From: Halichondria panicea
Lineage: Eukaryota > Porifera > Demospongiae > Suberitida > Halichondriidae
NCBI RefSeq assembly: GCF_963675165.1
Contig: NC_087377.1
Span: 3,564,978 to 3,628,977, forward strand
Direction of reading: 5' to 3'
Length of the DNA: 64,000 bases
Shown here: positions 12,001 through 23,588 of the stretch, piece after piece
Layout of the letters: every line of letters starts with the position of its first letter
How positions within the stretch are numbered: the first letter of the stretch is position 1
The notes under the pieces: model-generated
The model's input: only the letters and a program-made list of their open reading frames with translations
Database searches by the model: none
What the model was told of the DNA's origin: nothing
Program-made: the position numbers and the translations under genes

Positions 12001-13229
12001 GAGAACTATTGATATATAATTATTTTTGCACCTCATCTTCGCTAATGCCAGAACACTTCATGGAATCTCTTTTTTTTTTTTTTCGTCAATGCATGGTTGA
12101 AACACCTGTGGCTTGGTGTATTTAATTATAATTATGGTGTAAAAAAATTATTGACATAATTATTCATTTTACATACTGACAGATTAATTGTCACGGTATG
12201 GTCACGGTATGGTCACGGTACGGCCACGACAGTAGTAAGTCTTTTTTATTGGGGCGCTCCAATCTTTGGTAGAGATATAATTACGCTTGCCTTCTATAAA
12301 ATGTAAGCAACATAAATTATTGTGTCAGGAAGTGCTTTGGATGCACCAGAATCACCTGCATGGGGGGGCTTCAGCCTCACCCCCATTTTCCTATCGCCTA
12401 TATAATTATATAGGCTTTGCATTACAGCTATATAGGACATATATATCTAGAGACGATGGTGTACAATCTACAAGCTTAACTATAGCGATTATCATCTACT
12501 TGCAATATAGTTTATGTTGTAACTATATATACGCCTGTATTTATCCAGTGAGAGTTTTCCTCACTCTCTCTCATAACTGTCTTTCAATCGCAGCATCATC
12601 ACTGCCTACTTCATTGTCACTGCTCGTCCATATACCTATTGTATATAGGACTGGTGTAGACTACGTATATATACACTGCATGCCAGGACTTGACTATAAT
12701 GAGGATTGTTTGTGTATACTGCATGTGTTGCATGGATCCTGGTATAGAATTTAGTCTACACCCATGACACACACTATATTATATCAAATTATCAAGACAA
12801 TACACAGTAATACATCTATTCAAGCAAAATCTATAGTAATTAGCTGCTGACAACACACTATATATATAGATGCATGCATGGTCATGCAACAAACCAGGTA
12901 CACACCAGTCTATCAGCCCAGCAAAATGAAATTATATAGTATATAGAGTCTACGTATAGTCCGTACACTTTGATTCAATCTCTATAGTCAGAACTCAATA
13001 TAGTTTCTCATGATTGAATCTTCTGTCAAGAACTTACTCAAAAGGCTATCTTTGCACTGAGCCGTGAATAATAATCTTGCATCTAGTGAAATTGTAATCA
13101 ACATTTGAATTACTGCCCATGGAACGTCAAGAGTCGTTCTATAGTTGAGTAAAGTAACAATAACTGAAGGTATGGATGGACTGACTGCCTGCATTGCTTG
13201 TCCGATAAATGCTTTTTATCAATTACAGT
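9031..13229. other. Spacer between the inverted-repeat arms, no recognised gene
   Basis: About 4.2 kb, very AT-rich, with short open frames only and none resembling a known protein or transposase. It holds an (ATGC)n run at about 10232-10252, a triplicated GGTCACGGTA-like string at about 12190-12230, and a high density of the palindrome ATAATTAT. Confidence 0.5.
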
Positions 13230-15150
13230 TGAATCACTACTCATGAAAAGTCTGAAAAGTTGCTCCAGGAAGTTCCATGCAGTCGATTAATTAAGTATAG
13301 CCTCAGAATTGTAAACTTAGGTATATCAACATAATTATTGGCTGATATACCTGCTTGTCTATAGGACCAGCACTGAATATATTTTCTGGGTTTCCGTTTA
13401 CGAATCACTGCTCTCGGAAAGTCAGAAATATTTCTCAGCAAGTTCCCAGTCGATTAAAGTAACCTCAGAAGAGTGTATCAACGTATTGGCTGCTACCTGC
13501 TTGTCTAAGACCAGCACTAAATATATTTTCTGGGTTTCCGTTTATGAAGCACAGCTCTCGGAAAGTCAGAAAAGTTGCTTAGCAAGTTCCAGTCGATTAA
13601 AGTAACCTCAGAATTGTAAACTTGAGTATATATCAACATAATTATACTGGCTGATATCTGCATGCATGTCTATATATAGACCAGCACTGAATATGTTATT
13701 TTTCTGGATTCCCGTTAACGAACCACTACTCTCGGAAAGTCAGAAAAGTTGCTTAGCAAGTTCCAGTCGATTAAAGTAACCTCATGCAGAATTGTAAACT
13801 TGAGTATATATCAACATACTGGCTGATATCTGCATGCATATCTATAGATCAGCACTGAATATGTTATTTTTCTGGATTCCCGTTAACGAACCACTGCTCT
13901 CGGAAAGTCAGAAAAGTTGCTTAGCAAGTTCCAGTCGATTAAAGTAACCTCAGGATTGTAAACTTGAGTATATATCAACATACTGGCTGATATCTGCATG
14001 CATATCTATAGACCAGCACTGAATATGTTATTTTTCTGGATTTCCGTTAACGAACCACTGCTCTCGGAAAGTCAGAAAAGTTGCTCAGCAAGTTCCAGTC
14101 GATTAAAGTAACCTCAGAATTGTAAACTTGAGTATAATTATATCAACATACTGGCTGATATCTGCATGCATGTCTAGACCAGCACTGAATAATTATATTA
14201 TTTTTCAGGGTTCCCGTTAACGAACCACTGCTCTCGGAAAGTCAGAAAAGTTGCTCAGCAAGTTCCAGTCGATTCAAAAAACCTCAGAAGAGTATAATTA
14301 TATCAACATACTAGCTGATATCTGCATGCATGTCTAGACCAGCACTGAATATATTATTTTTCAGGGTTCCCGTTAACGAACCACTGCTCTCGGAAAGTCA
14401 GAAAAGTTGCTCAGCAAGTTCCAGTCGATTGAAGTAACCTCAGAATTGTAAACTTGAGTATAATTATATCAACATACTGGCTGATATCTGCATGCATGTC
14501 TAGACCAGCACTGAATATGTTATTTTTCAGGGTTCCCGTTAACGAACCACTGCTCTCGGAAAGTCAGAAAAGTTGCTCAGCAAGTTCCAGTCGATTAAAG
14601 TAACTTGAGTATATCAACATAACTTATTGGCTGATATACTTAATTGCTTGTATATAGACCATGGTTGAACACAATTATTCCAGTTCCCGTTCTATAATCA
14701 TGGCTCTCAGAAAGTCAGAAAAGTGGCTCAGCGTGTTTCAGTATAGAGCCAAATAACCTCTGGACAATAAATTGGGGAGTATAAGTAGGAGTTAGGTGAC
14801 TGGCTGAATTAAAAATGATAATGTTAAATTCATACTAAATCTAGCTCAGTGTACAGACATAATTAATTCAGTCATTGTGCATGTAGATCTAGTAGCTAGA
14901 GTCTACTGCAGACATGTGCAAGTAGCTAGCTATTATATCAAGTCTATACTGCAGACAATGGAGAGTCTACTTAAATCTAGGCTGGCCAGCTTTCTACTTA
15001 CTTACATAGACTAGTAGAGTGATCAGGCAAGAGGATATCTCTGTGCAAAATCAAGGGTTAACCTTGGAATGCATTCCCCTGCTACGCCCACTCATTTACC
15101 TTTCACTTCCGCCTTTTCCGATTTCTGGCTTTCTGGTCCTACATGCGCAT
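13230..15150 (-). repeat. Right arm of the 7.5-kb inverted repeat, with longer tandem array
   Basis: Reverse complement of the left arm: about nine units (13240-14700) with core CTCGGAAAGTCAGAAAAGTT and CAGTCGATTAAAGTAACCTC, then the unique part (14700-15150) ending at CCTACATGCGCAT. Units in the middle (13700-14600) are more alike than the outer ones, as expected for recent expansion. Confidence 0.85.
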
Positions 15151-15178
15151 GCCTTAGGAAGAGGATCTCTGGGAAGAG

Positions 15179-17243
15179 ATGGATCTGAGATGGCTCTTTC
15201 TTTCAATCGCTTTTGTGGTATCTATAGAAGGTTGGTTTGTGATGAGTCAGTGGATTGTGTTCTATGTCTATATGCATGGTATTCTATATGTTTGCAGCTC
15301 AGTTTACAGTACAGCCAGTGTCAGTGGTACAGGCCCAGGGGTTAGATGCAGTGTTTGAGTGTCGGTATCTTGGAGCACAATATCACTATTGGGGGCTCAA
15401 TAGAGACTTTCCTACTTACTACTACCCACCAGATGTGACTGTTACTCAACCGTCTGGTGATACCCCAGCAACACTGACCATCCCAGCTACAGCACAGTAC
15501 AATATCACTGTTGTGCAGTGTGAGGCCTGGGTTAGAGACGGAAGAGTGTTCATACGTAAATTATCAGTAAATGCTACCTTGCAAGTACAAGGTAGTCACA
15601 AACATTAAATAGCTTGTTCTTTTACCCCGTTCCTCCCAGGTCCTCTTTCAGCTGTCTCTAACCTCCATGTTCAGTCATCAAGCACCAACATCACAATCAC
15701 CTGGGATGCTCCCTTCTCTCTTAACCTCACCACTGCTGAACCAGACATACAGTATTGTGTGGATGTGTACGATAGTGCCACTGGTGTTCTACTACACTCT
15801 GAGTGTGGCATTATTGAGGAACACTACACCTATTCTCCTAGCAACCCCTGCTCGATGTATGCATTGTTAGTGACACCTAAGAGTAATCTTGACGGAGCTC
15901 TCAATGGAAGCATTGGTAAGTAAACTTATTGAAATGTGTGAGTGGCTCAATGAAATCACAATCTAACACAGCACGGTTTCAGGAATTCACAGTGCGGCCA
16001 GTATCAGTGATACAAGCTGAAGGCCTGAAGGCAGTGTTTGAGTGTTTGTACCCTGGTGCCCTGAGTCACAGTTGGGAGATCAATGGAATGTACCCAGCTG
16101 ATGATGCGTTTCCACCTGATGTAACTCGTACCCTACCGTCTGGTGATACTCCAGCAAGACTGGCCATCCCAGCCACAGACCAGTACAACAACACTGTGGT
16201 GCAGTGTAGGGCTGTGCTCATTGTTGATGGAAATGCGCAGATTATGCCAACATGTGATGTTCTGTTATTAATACAAGGTATCCAGGTTTTATTGAACATT
16301 ACAATTTATGCTTTGAGCACCACTTCAGGTCCATTGGATTCTGTTACTGGACTGAGACTGGACATTGTGACCTCTACTTCAGTGACTCTCACCTGGGATG
16401 CTCCCTTCTCTCTAGACCTCACCACAGCTGAGCCAGACATACAGTATTGTGTGGATGTGTACAGTGTCCCTAGAGGACAACTGGTGGAGTCAACATGTGA
16501 CATCATCAACACTAACTACACTTTCTCTACCAGTGATCAAGACCAGTTAGTATTTACAGTGACACCAAGAAGCAATGTGGAGGGTAGTCTCAATGGAACC
16601 TCCAGTGAACTAGTCGGACCTCCTTCGCAAGGTAAATGGTCTGTGTACCAAGCATTATCTATTATAGTTATGTAGTACCACTCTCTTCACAGTTAACGAT
16701 ACGATTACTGACATCTCACCATCGTCATCTCTTCCTGAGTATATTCAATCACCCTCTATTTATACAATAGCAGGTGAGTAATAAAATATGCTAAGCAGGT
16801 TTAACTGTCGTATGATTGGCTGTTTATACCCTATAATTATGTTATACAGTGTCTTCAAGTGTGACTGCTGTGGTAGTTCTACTCCTACTCTTAGTCATCG
16901 CCATTTTAACAGCTGTTGTCATAGTGAAACGAAAACAAAGGAACCACAAAGGTAAACTGTTGACAATTAATTTTGTTTATTGTATTTACTATTTCTCTTT
17001 AATTTAGGTGATGTTGTTGTATCAGATGGAAGAGTGGATTGGTCATCAACATTGCCAGGAATTGAGCAGCCTAACGAAGCTTATGCTCCAGTACTCAATA
17101 AGAACATTGCTTATGAGCAGACACGGATACCAAGACACAATGAACACACCACCACCATTGTCCCCACGGTAGTAGCAATGGAGGATGGGAACACTGAGCC
17201 AAGTCATGAGTACGAAGAAGTATTACCTCAGGGACATTTTTAG
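15179..17243 (+). CDS. Complete Ig-FN3-Ig-FN3 single-pass receptor (family 1)
   Basis: Eight exons (15179-15230, 15298-15591, 15640-15915, 15972-16277, 16329-16631, 16693-16773, 16850-16951, 17008-17243) give 549 residues. Every internal exon is symmetric phase 1-1. Domains in order: signal peptide 1-17; Ig 18-115 (FEC, YW, VVQC); FN3 116-207 (ITWDAPF, YCVDVY); Ig 208-309; FN3 310-410; linker 411-437; membrane segment about 443-465 followed by KRKQRNHK; tail 472-549. The tail has tyrosines in NEAYAPV, NIAYEQT and SHEYEEVL; YEEV resembles Src-type SH2 ligands, though none is a canonical ITIM. Several N-glycosylation sites are present. Exon 4 must start at 15972, because the later AG at 15982 breaks the frame. 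The role is probably cell-surface recognition or adhesion with phosphotyrosine signalling; the ligand is unknown. Confidence 0.9.
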
Positions 17244-17300
17244 AATGATTGAGCGTCACCTAACATTATTACATAATGTAGTTGTCCCAAATACACGTAA

Positions 17301-17306
17301 AATAAA
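17301..17306 (+). terminator. Poly-A signal of the receptor gene
   Basis: AATAAA lies 58 bases after the stop codon. Between here and the end of the convergent RASSF gene at 17538 nothing else was seen. Confidence 0.5.
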
Positions 17307-17537
17307 TTGTGGTTACATTAGTGTTGTTATTTTTTCGAGAAGTTCCGATAATTATGCTGCTTAATTGAACCATGACAACCGTGCCTCGTTCACACACTCA
17401 GTATTCAAAGTGAAAAGTTTAATTGGGCCTGAAGCAATCGTTGATTTAAGCAAACCATTCAATAGAGCTATATGAAATAGCTACAAAGTGCACCCTTTAT
17501 CACAAATAATTATTACACAACAACTGTACTCTAAGTG

Positions 17538-20500
17538 CTAAGTGTCTGTTTGTGAACTATTCAGTGCATCTTTAACCTCTCCTCTCCAGCGACCAAACCT
17601 GTGCACACAATAATTATACAGTGATAAACTTTCCACTATACAAGCTCGGGTTTCACACCTTGATCTAATCCTCTTTTCCTCCTTTTCTTCCTCCTTGGTG
17701 AATTTGGTGCAGAATGTCTCCAGTTCGTGCACAGTGAACTTGATCCACTGTGAAGCCTGGATGAAAGGGTGTGCATGCAATGGCGTAACTTAAGACATTT
17801 AGGGGGGATCTGAGGTAATTGGTAAGGCACGCTGACTCTTATAATTATGGGGGGGGGGAGCTTCAGCCTCAAAATCATGTTGTTTTCTATGTGCATGAGC
17901 TTCAAACAACAAATACGCAATAATTACAGAACAATTCTTGGTTGCTGGCCTCACAGTTGAATGCAAAGTTGAGTACAGAGTCATTGTATTAATTGATAGT
18001 GTATGTTTTATTCTAAAGTATTGAACCAATGAGAGCCTACAATTATACGTAATAAGAATGAGACTGATGAATGCAGCTGCTAGCAATGTACCAGTCAGAG
18101 AACAACATTGCGCATCACTAATGCAGCAGGCAGGAATTGACATAATAATTGAGGAGCGTTACTTTTAAAAAGCTGGTGGGGACAGCTACTTAAATTGAGA
18201 TCACTGAACACACACTGTTACAGTAACTAGCACTGGCTAGTTGCATTGATATAATCACAGTCGAGTGTTATATTCTACAATCTTTGGTAGCAAATGAATT
18301 TCTCACTATACGAATGTGAGTTGATATAAGAGGCACTCAAAATGAAACTCCTCACCTCTGCTGACAGAATCTCCTCCACCTCTGAGGTTTCAATGACAAA
18401 CAGTTTAGCGATATCTTCAGAGGGTCCTAACTTGAGTCGTAGCTTGAGTGGGTAGTCATCGTCCTTACACAACTCTTTGCGGCCATTGTCATAGAACACA
18501 CAGAGAGAGAACTGGGACACATCATTCTCAACCTGGACAAGAGGAGAGAGGAATTTTAGGGTATATAGACAAAAGATAATAGACTGGCTATACCTATACC
18601 TATAGTACAGTACCGCCACAGATCAAAAGAGAAGCAGTATACATGTACAGTAATAATTATAGACTAAAGTGTGTACTTGCAACACAACAAAGAATTGCCA
18701 AAAATAGCAGTCACAAGCTTATATAAGAGTGCCAAAAATGTTATTTCATTATCACTACTATAATAGCCAAGACTGCCAAAGATCTAGTTTGGTTTTTTCT
18801 GAAGCTAAACCTTTAATTACTGTACGTTCAAGCAAACAAACAATTACTGTACGTTCAAGCAAACAAACATATAGATCTAGCATACATTACGCCATGATTC
18901 GTGATTACAGCCTCCTATGGGATATAATTATTATGATTCACACCTTGAATTTGGCTAGTAGCATTTTGAGCACATCAACAGTCTGGATGGCATTGGACAC
19001 TCTCAAGTTCGTGGACTGGCCGTGTGGAGGAGTGTACCTGTGATGCTGTGCAAAGATAGTGGAGGGGGAGGGGTTAGTCAAGTTTGGATCACAGCACACT
19101 ATAATTATAGACCAATAGCTACTTATAGCTCTTAGTAGCTGCATGCTTGATAGTGTTATAATAATTATACGTTAGATCTTAAATATCTAGTAGTTTATTA
19201 TGAGATTGTACCCTAGTCTCCATTCTGATTTCAGTCTTTTTCCGTCAAGACAGTCGTCTGAACGAAGCCGATCGTTTTCTTGTTGAGTTCCAGTTTACAT
19301 CGAGACTACTGCAAGGGTATCAGAACACAACGATAATGTACACGGCCGGCCCACTCTCTGTTCACTATTGAATCTCACCAAGTTAGCGAAGATCTGCTGA
19401 TAGCACTTCCCCTGTCTCTGTCGTGGTCTTCAGCCGATGGCTCCATTGAGTACATTAGCTCCCGACGATTCCTTTTTGCTCTGACCTGTGAGGCAATACA
19501 GGACATGAATACACACCACACAAGTACATGTACATGCACAGTAGTTACTTCCTACGGCTGATTCCAATTACAAAAACAAAGCCCATAAGTTTACTACAAC
19601 AGAGTACAGGCTTGTTGGCTAACAAAAACAAAAAGTAACCCAGTTATAATTATAATGAGAGAGCACTGTAAAGTACACAGCTTTTGCAGTGGTTTTGCTA
19701 CCTCTGACTGCTCATAATGATTACAAGCTAGGCCATGATAATCGTGCAGTCAGTCTTCTATATCTGAGTTGCTTGTTTAGGTCAAGATGACTGACCACAG
19801 TAGTGTATGAACGAAAAGCCAATTTAAGCTACAAATGCATACAGCATTGATTTCTATTCATACCTTCTGAGCTTCTTCCAGCATCACGGTGTATGCTGTG
19901 TCGTCCATCCCCACAAAGTTGTACGTAGAATCTCTCCTACTCCCTAAGTATGAAATGATACCCCATATGCGGTTACATCTCATGTATATAGATCAGGAAA
20001 ATGCGTGTACTCAATATATAATGAACACATGTCTATATCTGTTATCTCCACAAGATCCACAACAAGATATGGCAGTACAATAACGTACCAGCATTGTCCC
20101 ATCCGTTGACCAATTGTAGCAGCTTCTTCCTCTCACCGTCGTTCAGCTCAGTGCCATTACTCGAGCTCACAAATTCGTGAAAGGAATCTCTGTTGTTCCT
20201 GGCTTTAGCGTACATAACTCCGGGGGCCAATCGAATCGACTTCTTCAAACCCCAGTAGATCTTGAGCACTCCCTCAAAAAATAGCTGACCATTTACCTAA
20301 ACAATCCAGATGGATAATTATAATGAAGTTCAAGAGCAATTAAGTGGTATACAATTGGCACAAGGAGTGCATGCAACATAGGACACATAATTATCACAGG
20401 AGGATCACTTGGAGCCTTGATTTATTAATTCCAAATGTAATGCATGTACCTCTTTTGACTGAAGTTCCTCAGCTGTATTCTGCTTGTACATATTGTACTC

Positions 20501-21803
20501 GGCAATTTTACTCAACAGTTTATTTCTAGAGGGGGGGGGGGAGAAAGATTGAATATTATTGTGTAAAATACTATTTTACATGCTTCGGTAATAAAGTGCC
20601 AAGTTACCGGGTAAGTACTTGGCCGGGAGGTATTTTTCTTTTAAATGACAACATACGTTTCTGGTGCTGGCTGCTTATTGACGGCACCAGGGCCAATCTT
20701 GGAGGCCATGAGGACTCCTCCATTCCTGAAACCTTCCTGTCCAAACAAGAGCTGGTAGCAACCGTTGCAGTAAGGCTTCTCTTGGTGCTGTGATGGAAGG
20801 AATTTCGTTATAATGCATGAGGTGGAATTAACCCAGGTACCAAATGAACAGTTTGCAAACAAAAAACAACAACTCCTAAAAGGCCACCTCTGTATATTTT
20901 ACGATTAAAGGTATAGAGGGTTCACTGTAACCATGCATTATAATGTCATAATAGGTATAATCAGACTGTATAATTATTGTAGTACTCAGCAATACCATAT
21001 AAACATGGCCTTAATAGTTTGCTTCCATTGTTACAGAGGGGAATCTACCATACATACATACATGCACATATCACTTGATTGATGTATTGAAATGCTCACT
21101 ATAATTGAGTGTTGTCCAGGTGGCAGTGTTCGATCGCAGTAGTCACACCTCAGGCAAGATGGGCACCAGTCACTTTCCCCAGCGACCTGACGATCAGCTG
21201 TACAATAATCCAATAGGTAGGGTTACCGGGATTCTATGTTGGATTTACGAAGGTTTAAATTTCGTAGTTTAACCTCTCAGAGATGCCTTTTAGTATGATA
21301 GTACAAACAAAATAGGAATTTACAGACTGTGTTGGGGGTAATCTATTGATTGGAGGGGAAGCTGATATAGAAGTGTTTATATAGGGGAGAAGCTATAGCC
21401 ACACAACTTATATTTCAAACATATACAAGCATGAGTAGTGAGAGAACTACTTACCTTTTTTCTTGAAAGCTGTTCTCTGTTTTGACCTGCACGATAATAA
21501 TTATCATATAATTATGAATTAAGGAACAACTACATTTACGTACTACTATTATCAATGAGTTGTAATAAGGTAGAGCGTGTGTAACTTTTAGCGGCCACTG
21601 TTTTACGAATACTTTCAGCTATACCTTCTGCTCTTAGTATCCACTGACATGGCTCCATTACCCGAGTTCTCCTCCACAATGGGGCTGAGGCCATTGCCTG
21701 CTTCAAGAGAGAGAGATGAGATCAAATCATCCTCTTCTAGAGAAGTATCCACAGAGTTGAAGCCGTTTTCTGTTCTTGTCCTGTCTTCGCACATCTCACT
21801 CAT
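17538..21803 (-). CDS. RASSF: RASSF-like scaffold: LIM, Ras-association and SARAH domains
   Basis: Twelve minus-strand exons, 5' to 3': 21803-21625, 21486-21455, 21197-21100, 20787-20657, 20525-20450, 20296-20089, 19931-19864, 19485-19379, 19037-18944, 18532-18356, 17756-17659, 17598-17538. All junctions are in frame, giving 442 residues. About residues 80-125 form a LIM domain (WCPSCLRCDYC, then PYCNGCYQLLFGQEGF). About 300-390 form an RA domain (LRVSNAIQTVDVLKMLLAKFK; DDYPLKLRLKLGPSED). About 392-440 form a SARAH helix (VHELETFCTKFTKEEEKEEKRIRSR). LIM-RA-SARAH is the layout of Drosophila Rassf, which binds Ras-like GTPases and Hippo kinase. The usual first CxxC pair of the LIM zinc site was not found. 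The ATG at 21803 is the first in the exon; an upstream 5' exon is possible. Confidence 0.85.
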
Positions 21804-22391
21804 AACTGAAGACACCTGAAATGATAGATAAACGAGTCGAAACGATTAATAATTACGTTTTGGCTATTATTACCGTAGTGTTAGAATAGCTATAATTATG
21901 TGTTTTGGGAACTTTTAGACAACAAAAACGTTATGCGATTTTTAGATAAATTTGTTTCTGGATTAGGCTGTGAGGCCTTGCGATACAAATTTATGCAATA
22001 TGGTATATACATGTAGCCGCTTGCATAAAATAAAAGTATAATCAATTTGTATCACGCATACAATTCTTGCATTACAATATAATCATACAGAGGTACTTTT
22101 GAAATGTTCATTTGGGACCTGCATGCTAACGTTCGTACAGTGTTAACAAACGCCATTGTTCTATGCAGCAATTATTATTATTATTATGACTCTTCAATGA
22201 ATTCCAGCACCAATTGGGGACTGAGAATTTTGAAACTAGTTTGACGTTTTGCTGGGTTTTACTATATAGTACCTGGAAATGCTTTGTGACCTAACTATTA
22301 AGGCAATAGTTATTACGACATTGCTGAGTCTAGCTGACTTACAATACATTTTGTTTACGTATTATGACATTATTGATTACTGCTGCTTACC

Positions 22392-23211
22392 TGTGGCGAT
22401 GGATGGAGAAACACTTTGCTTGAGCTTGTTTTGGATCGCCTCGAAAAAGTTTCGTTTGAAGATCGAGATAGGGGACAGACAAGTGAAGAGTGTCCAGCGT
22501 AGCAGTGGACACAGGGAACACTTCAGCAGCAATGCTCTTAGCAAGGGACAGTAGCAAAACACAGTCCTCTTGAATCGATACAAGTTGCAGATCCCACGGT
22601 TCAATGTTTAACTTGTTCGCTAGTTGCAAGCACACTGATTTGATTTGCTTGAGGCTCACAGCAGAATTTCTGTGGTGTGTGTATTGCAGAGCCAGGTATA
22701 CAGTATTTGAACCTGTGCTTCGAGAATGGAGTGTCGTGAATGGAACTTCATTCACATTTCGGGTGCATGCAGTACGTATCAAACTTGTCCAAATAGTTTC
22801 TGAGATGTTGTCTACCACTATATTTGAACCAAATTCATAGAAAGTCGTAATTGAAGAAAGAGGTACGTTTGCATATAATCCCATTAGATCAACTTTCTTT
22901 GTTAGTAGGAGAATCTTTTTCTTTATGGCAGATTTTATCAACAAGCGACGTGGTTCATCAAACAAGAACGTGATTTCCTCGAATTCTGATTTCAATTTGC
23001 CTTCGCATATTTTATCTCTCACAATACAACCAGATGTTTTGAGAGACATAAATTGCAACGTATCTCCTCCCTTCTTGCACGGGGTAGTACAGTGGAGAGA
23101 AACTTCTGCACTGTGCATTTCTGACAAAAAGGGCATGAAAATCGAGTCAAATGCGTAACTTGTATTTGTGGAATGGTAGGTCTTAGCTTGACATGATAGT
23201 TTCGAGCAATT
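22392..23211 (-). CDS. Unrecognised minus-strand ORF, about 250 codons or more
   Basis: An open frame runs from about 23211 to 22392 and ends at a good donor (CGCCACAG|gtaagc). The first Met is at 23136. It contains a CTTPCKK cysteine pair and a C-terminal stretch (NTVYLALQYT to LQLVSIQEDCVLLLSLAKSIAAEVFP). That stretch loosely recalls a module seen in invertebrate NLR or death-domain-type proteins, but I cannot name the family. Its splice phase (2) does not join the RASSF exon at 21815 in frame, so it is probably a separate or broken gene. A second minus-strand frame, 23303-23019, overlaps its 5' part with a CPFC...CNLC pattern. A frameshift between the two is possible, and I cannot decide which is real. 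Confidence 0.4.
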
Positions 23212-23500
23212 TCATCAACACACAGATGTCTGACAAGCACGGTGCAGCTCAGCCTAGCTTGATTGACAACGTGGATAGCCTCGAGTAAAACCCGGGAAAA
23301 CACGGATGGTTATTCGAGGTCCCTTCCATTTCCTTCCTATGAGGCTATAATATACTTTCTGTTGCAACTATCCCATTTCTACCTAGAGGTCACAGATCTG
23401 CTCCTGATACATATTGCCAAAGCTGTGGCCTGAAATATTCCAAGATAACCTTCCCAAACAGCTCATTTCTCAGGGACTGCAGTGCTTCTCTTGCAATGAT

Positions 23501-23588
23501 ATGAAGCTTCTTATAGCTGTGGCTCTGTTGGTTGTTGGACTCTCTCCTTACCCAGGCTTCAGTCAGACCAGTGAGACACCAACTGATG
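23501..23588 (+). pseudogene. Family-2 MUC4-like gene, isolated first exon
   Basis: Encodes [22 protein letters not shown], a signal peptide, followed by TSETPTDG and a phase-1 donor. It is 88 bases long, like the start exon at 57436. No exon 2 is recognisable before the next family-2 piece at 29080, so this looks like the 5' relic of a gene that lost its middle. The shared 20-bp element is not upstream of this copy. Confidence 0.7.

Noticed and set aside
12287-12754. 155-codon plus-strand ORF
   Set aside because: Long for this DNA, but the translation is dominated by Tyr, Ile and Ser from AT-rich simple sequence and resembles nothing; no duplicate copy supports it.
15929-15971. Starting family-1 exon 4 at the AG at 15982 or at an upstream Met
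   Set aside because: Only the acceptor ending at 15971 keeps the phase-1 frame and gives ARFQEFTVRP, parallel to AQFTVQP in the first Ig exon.
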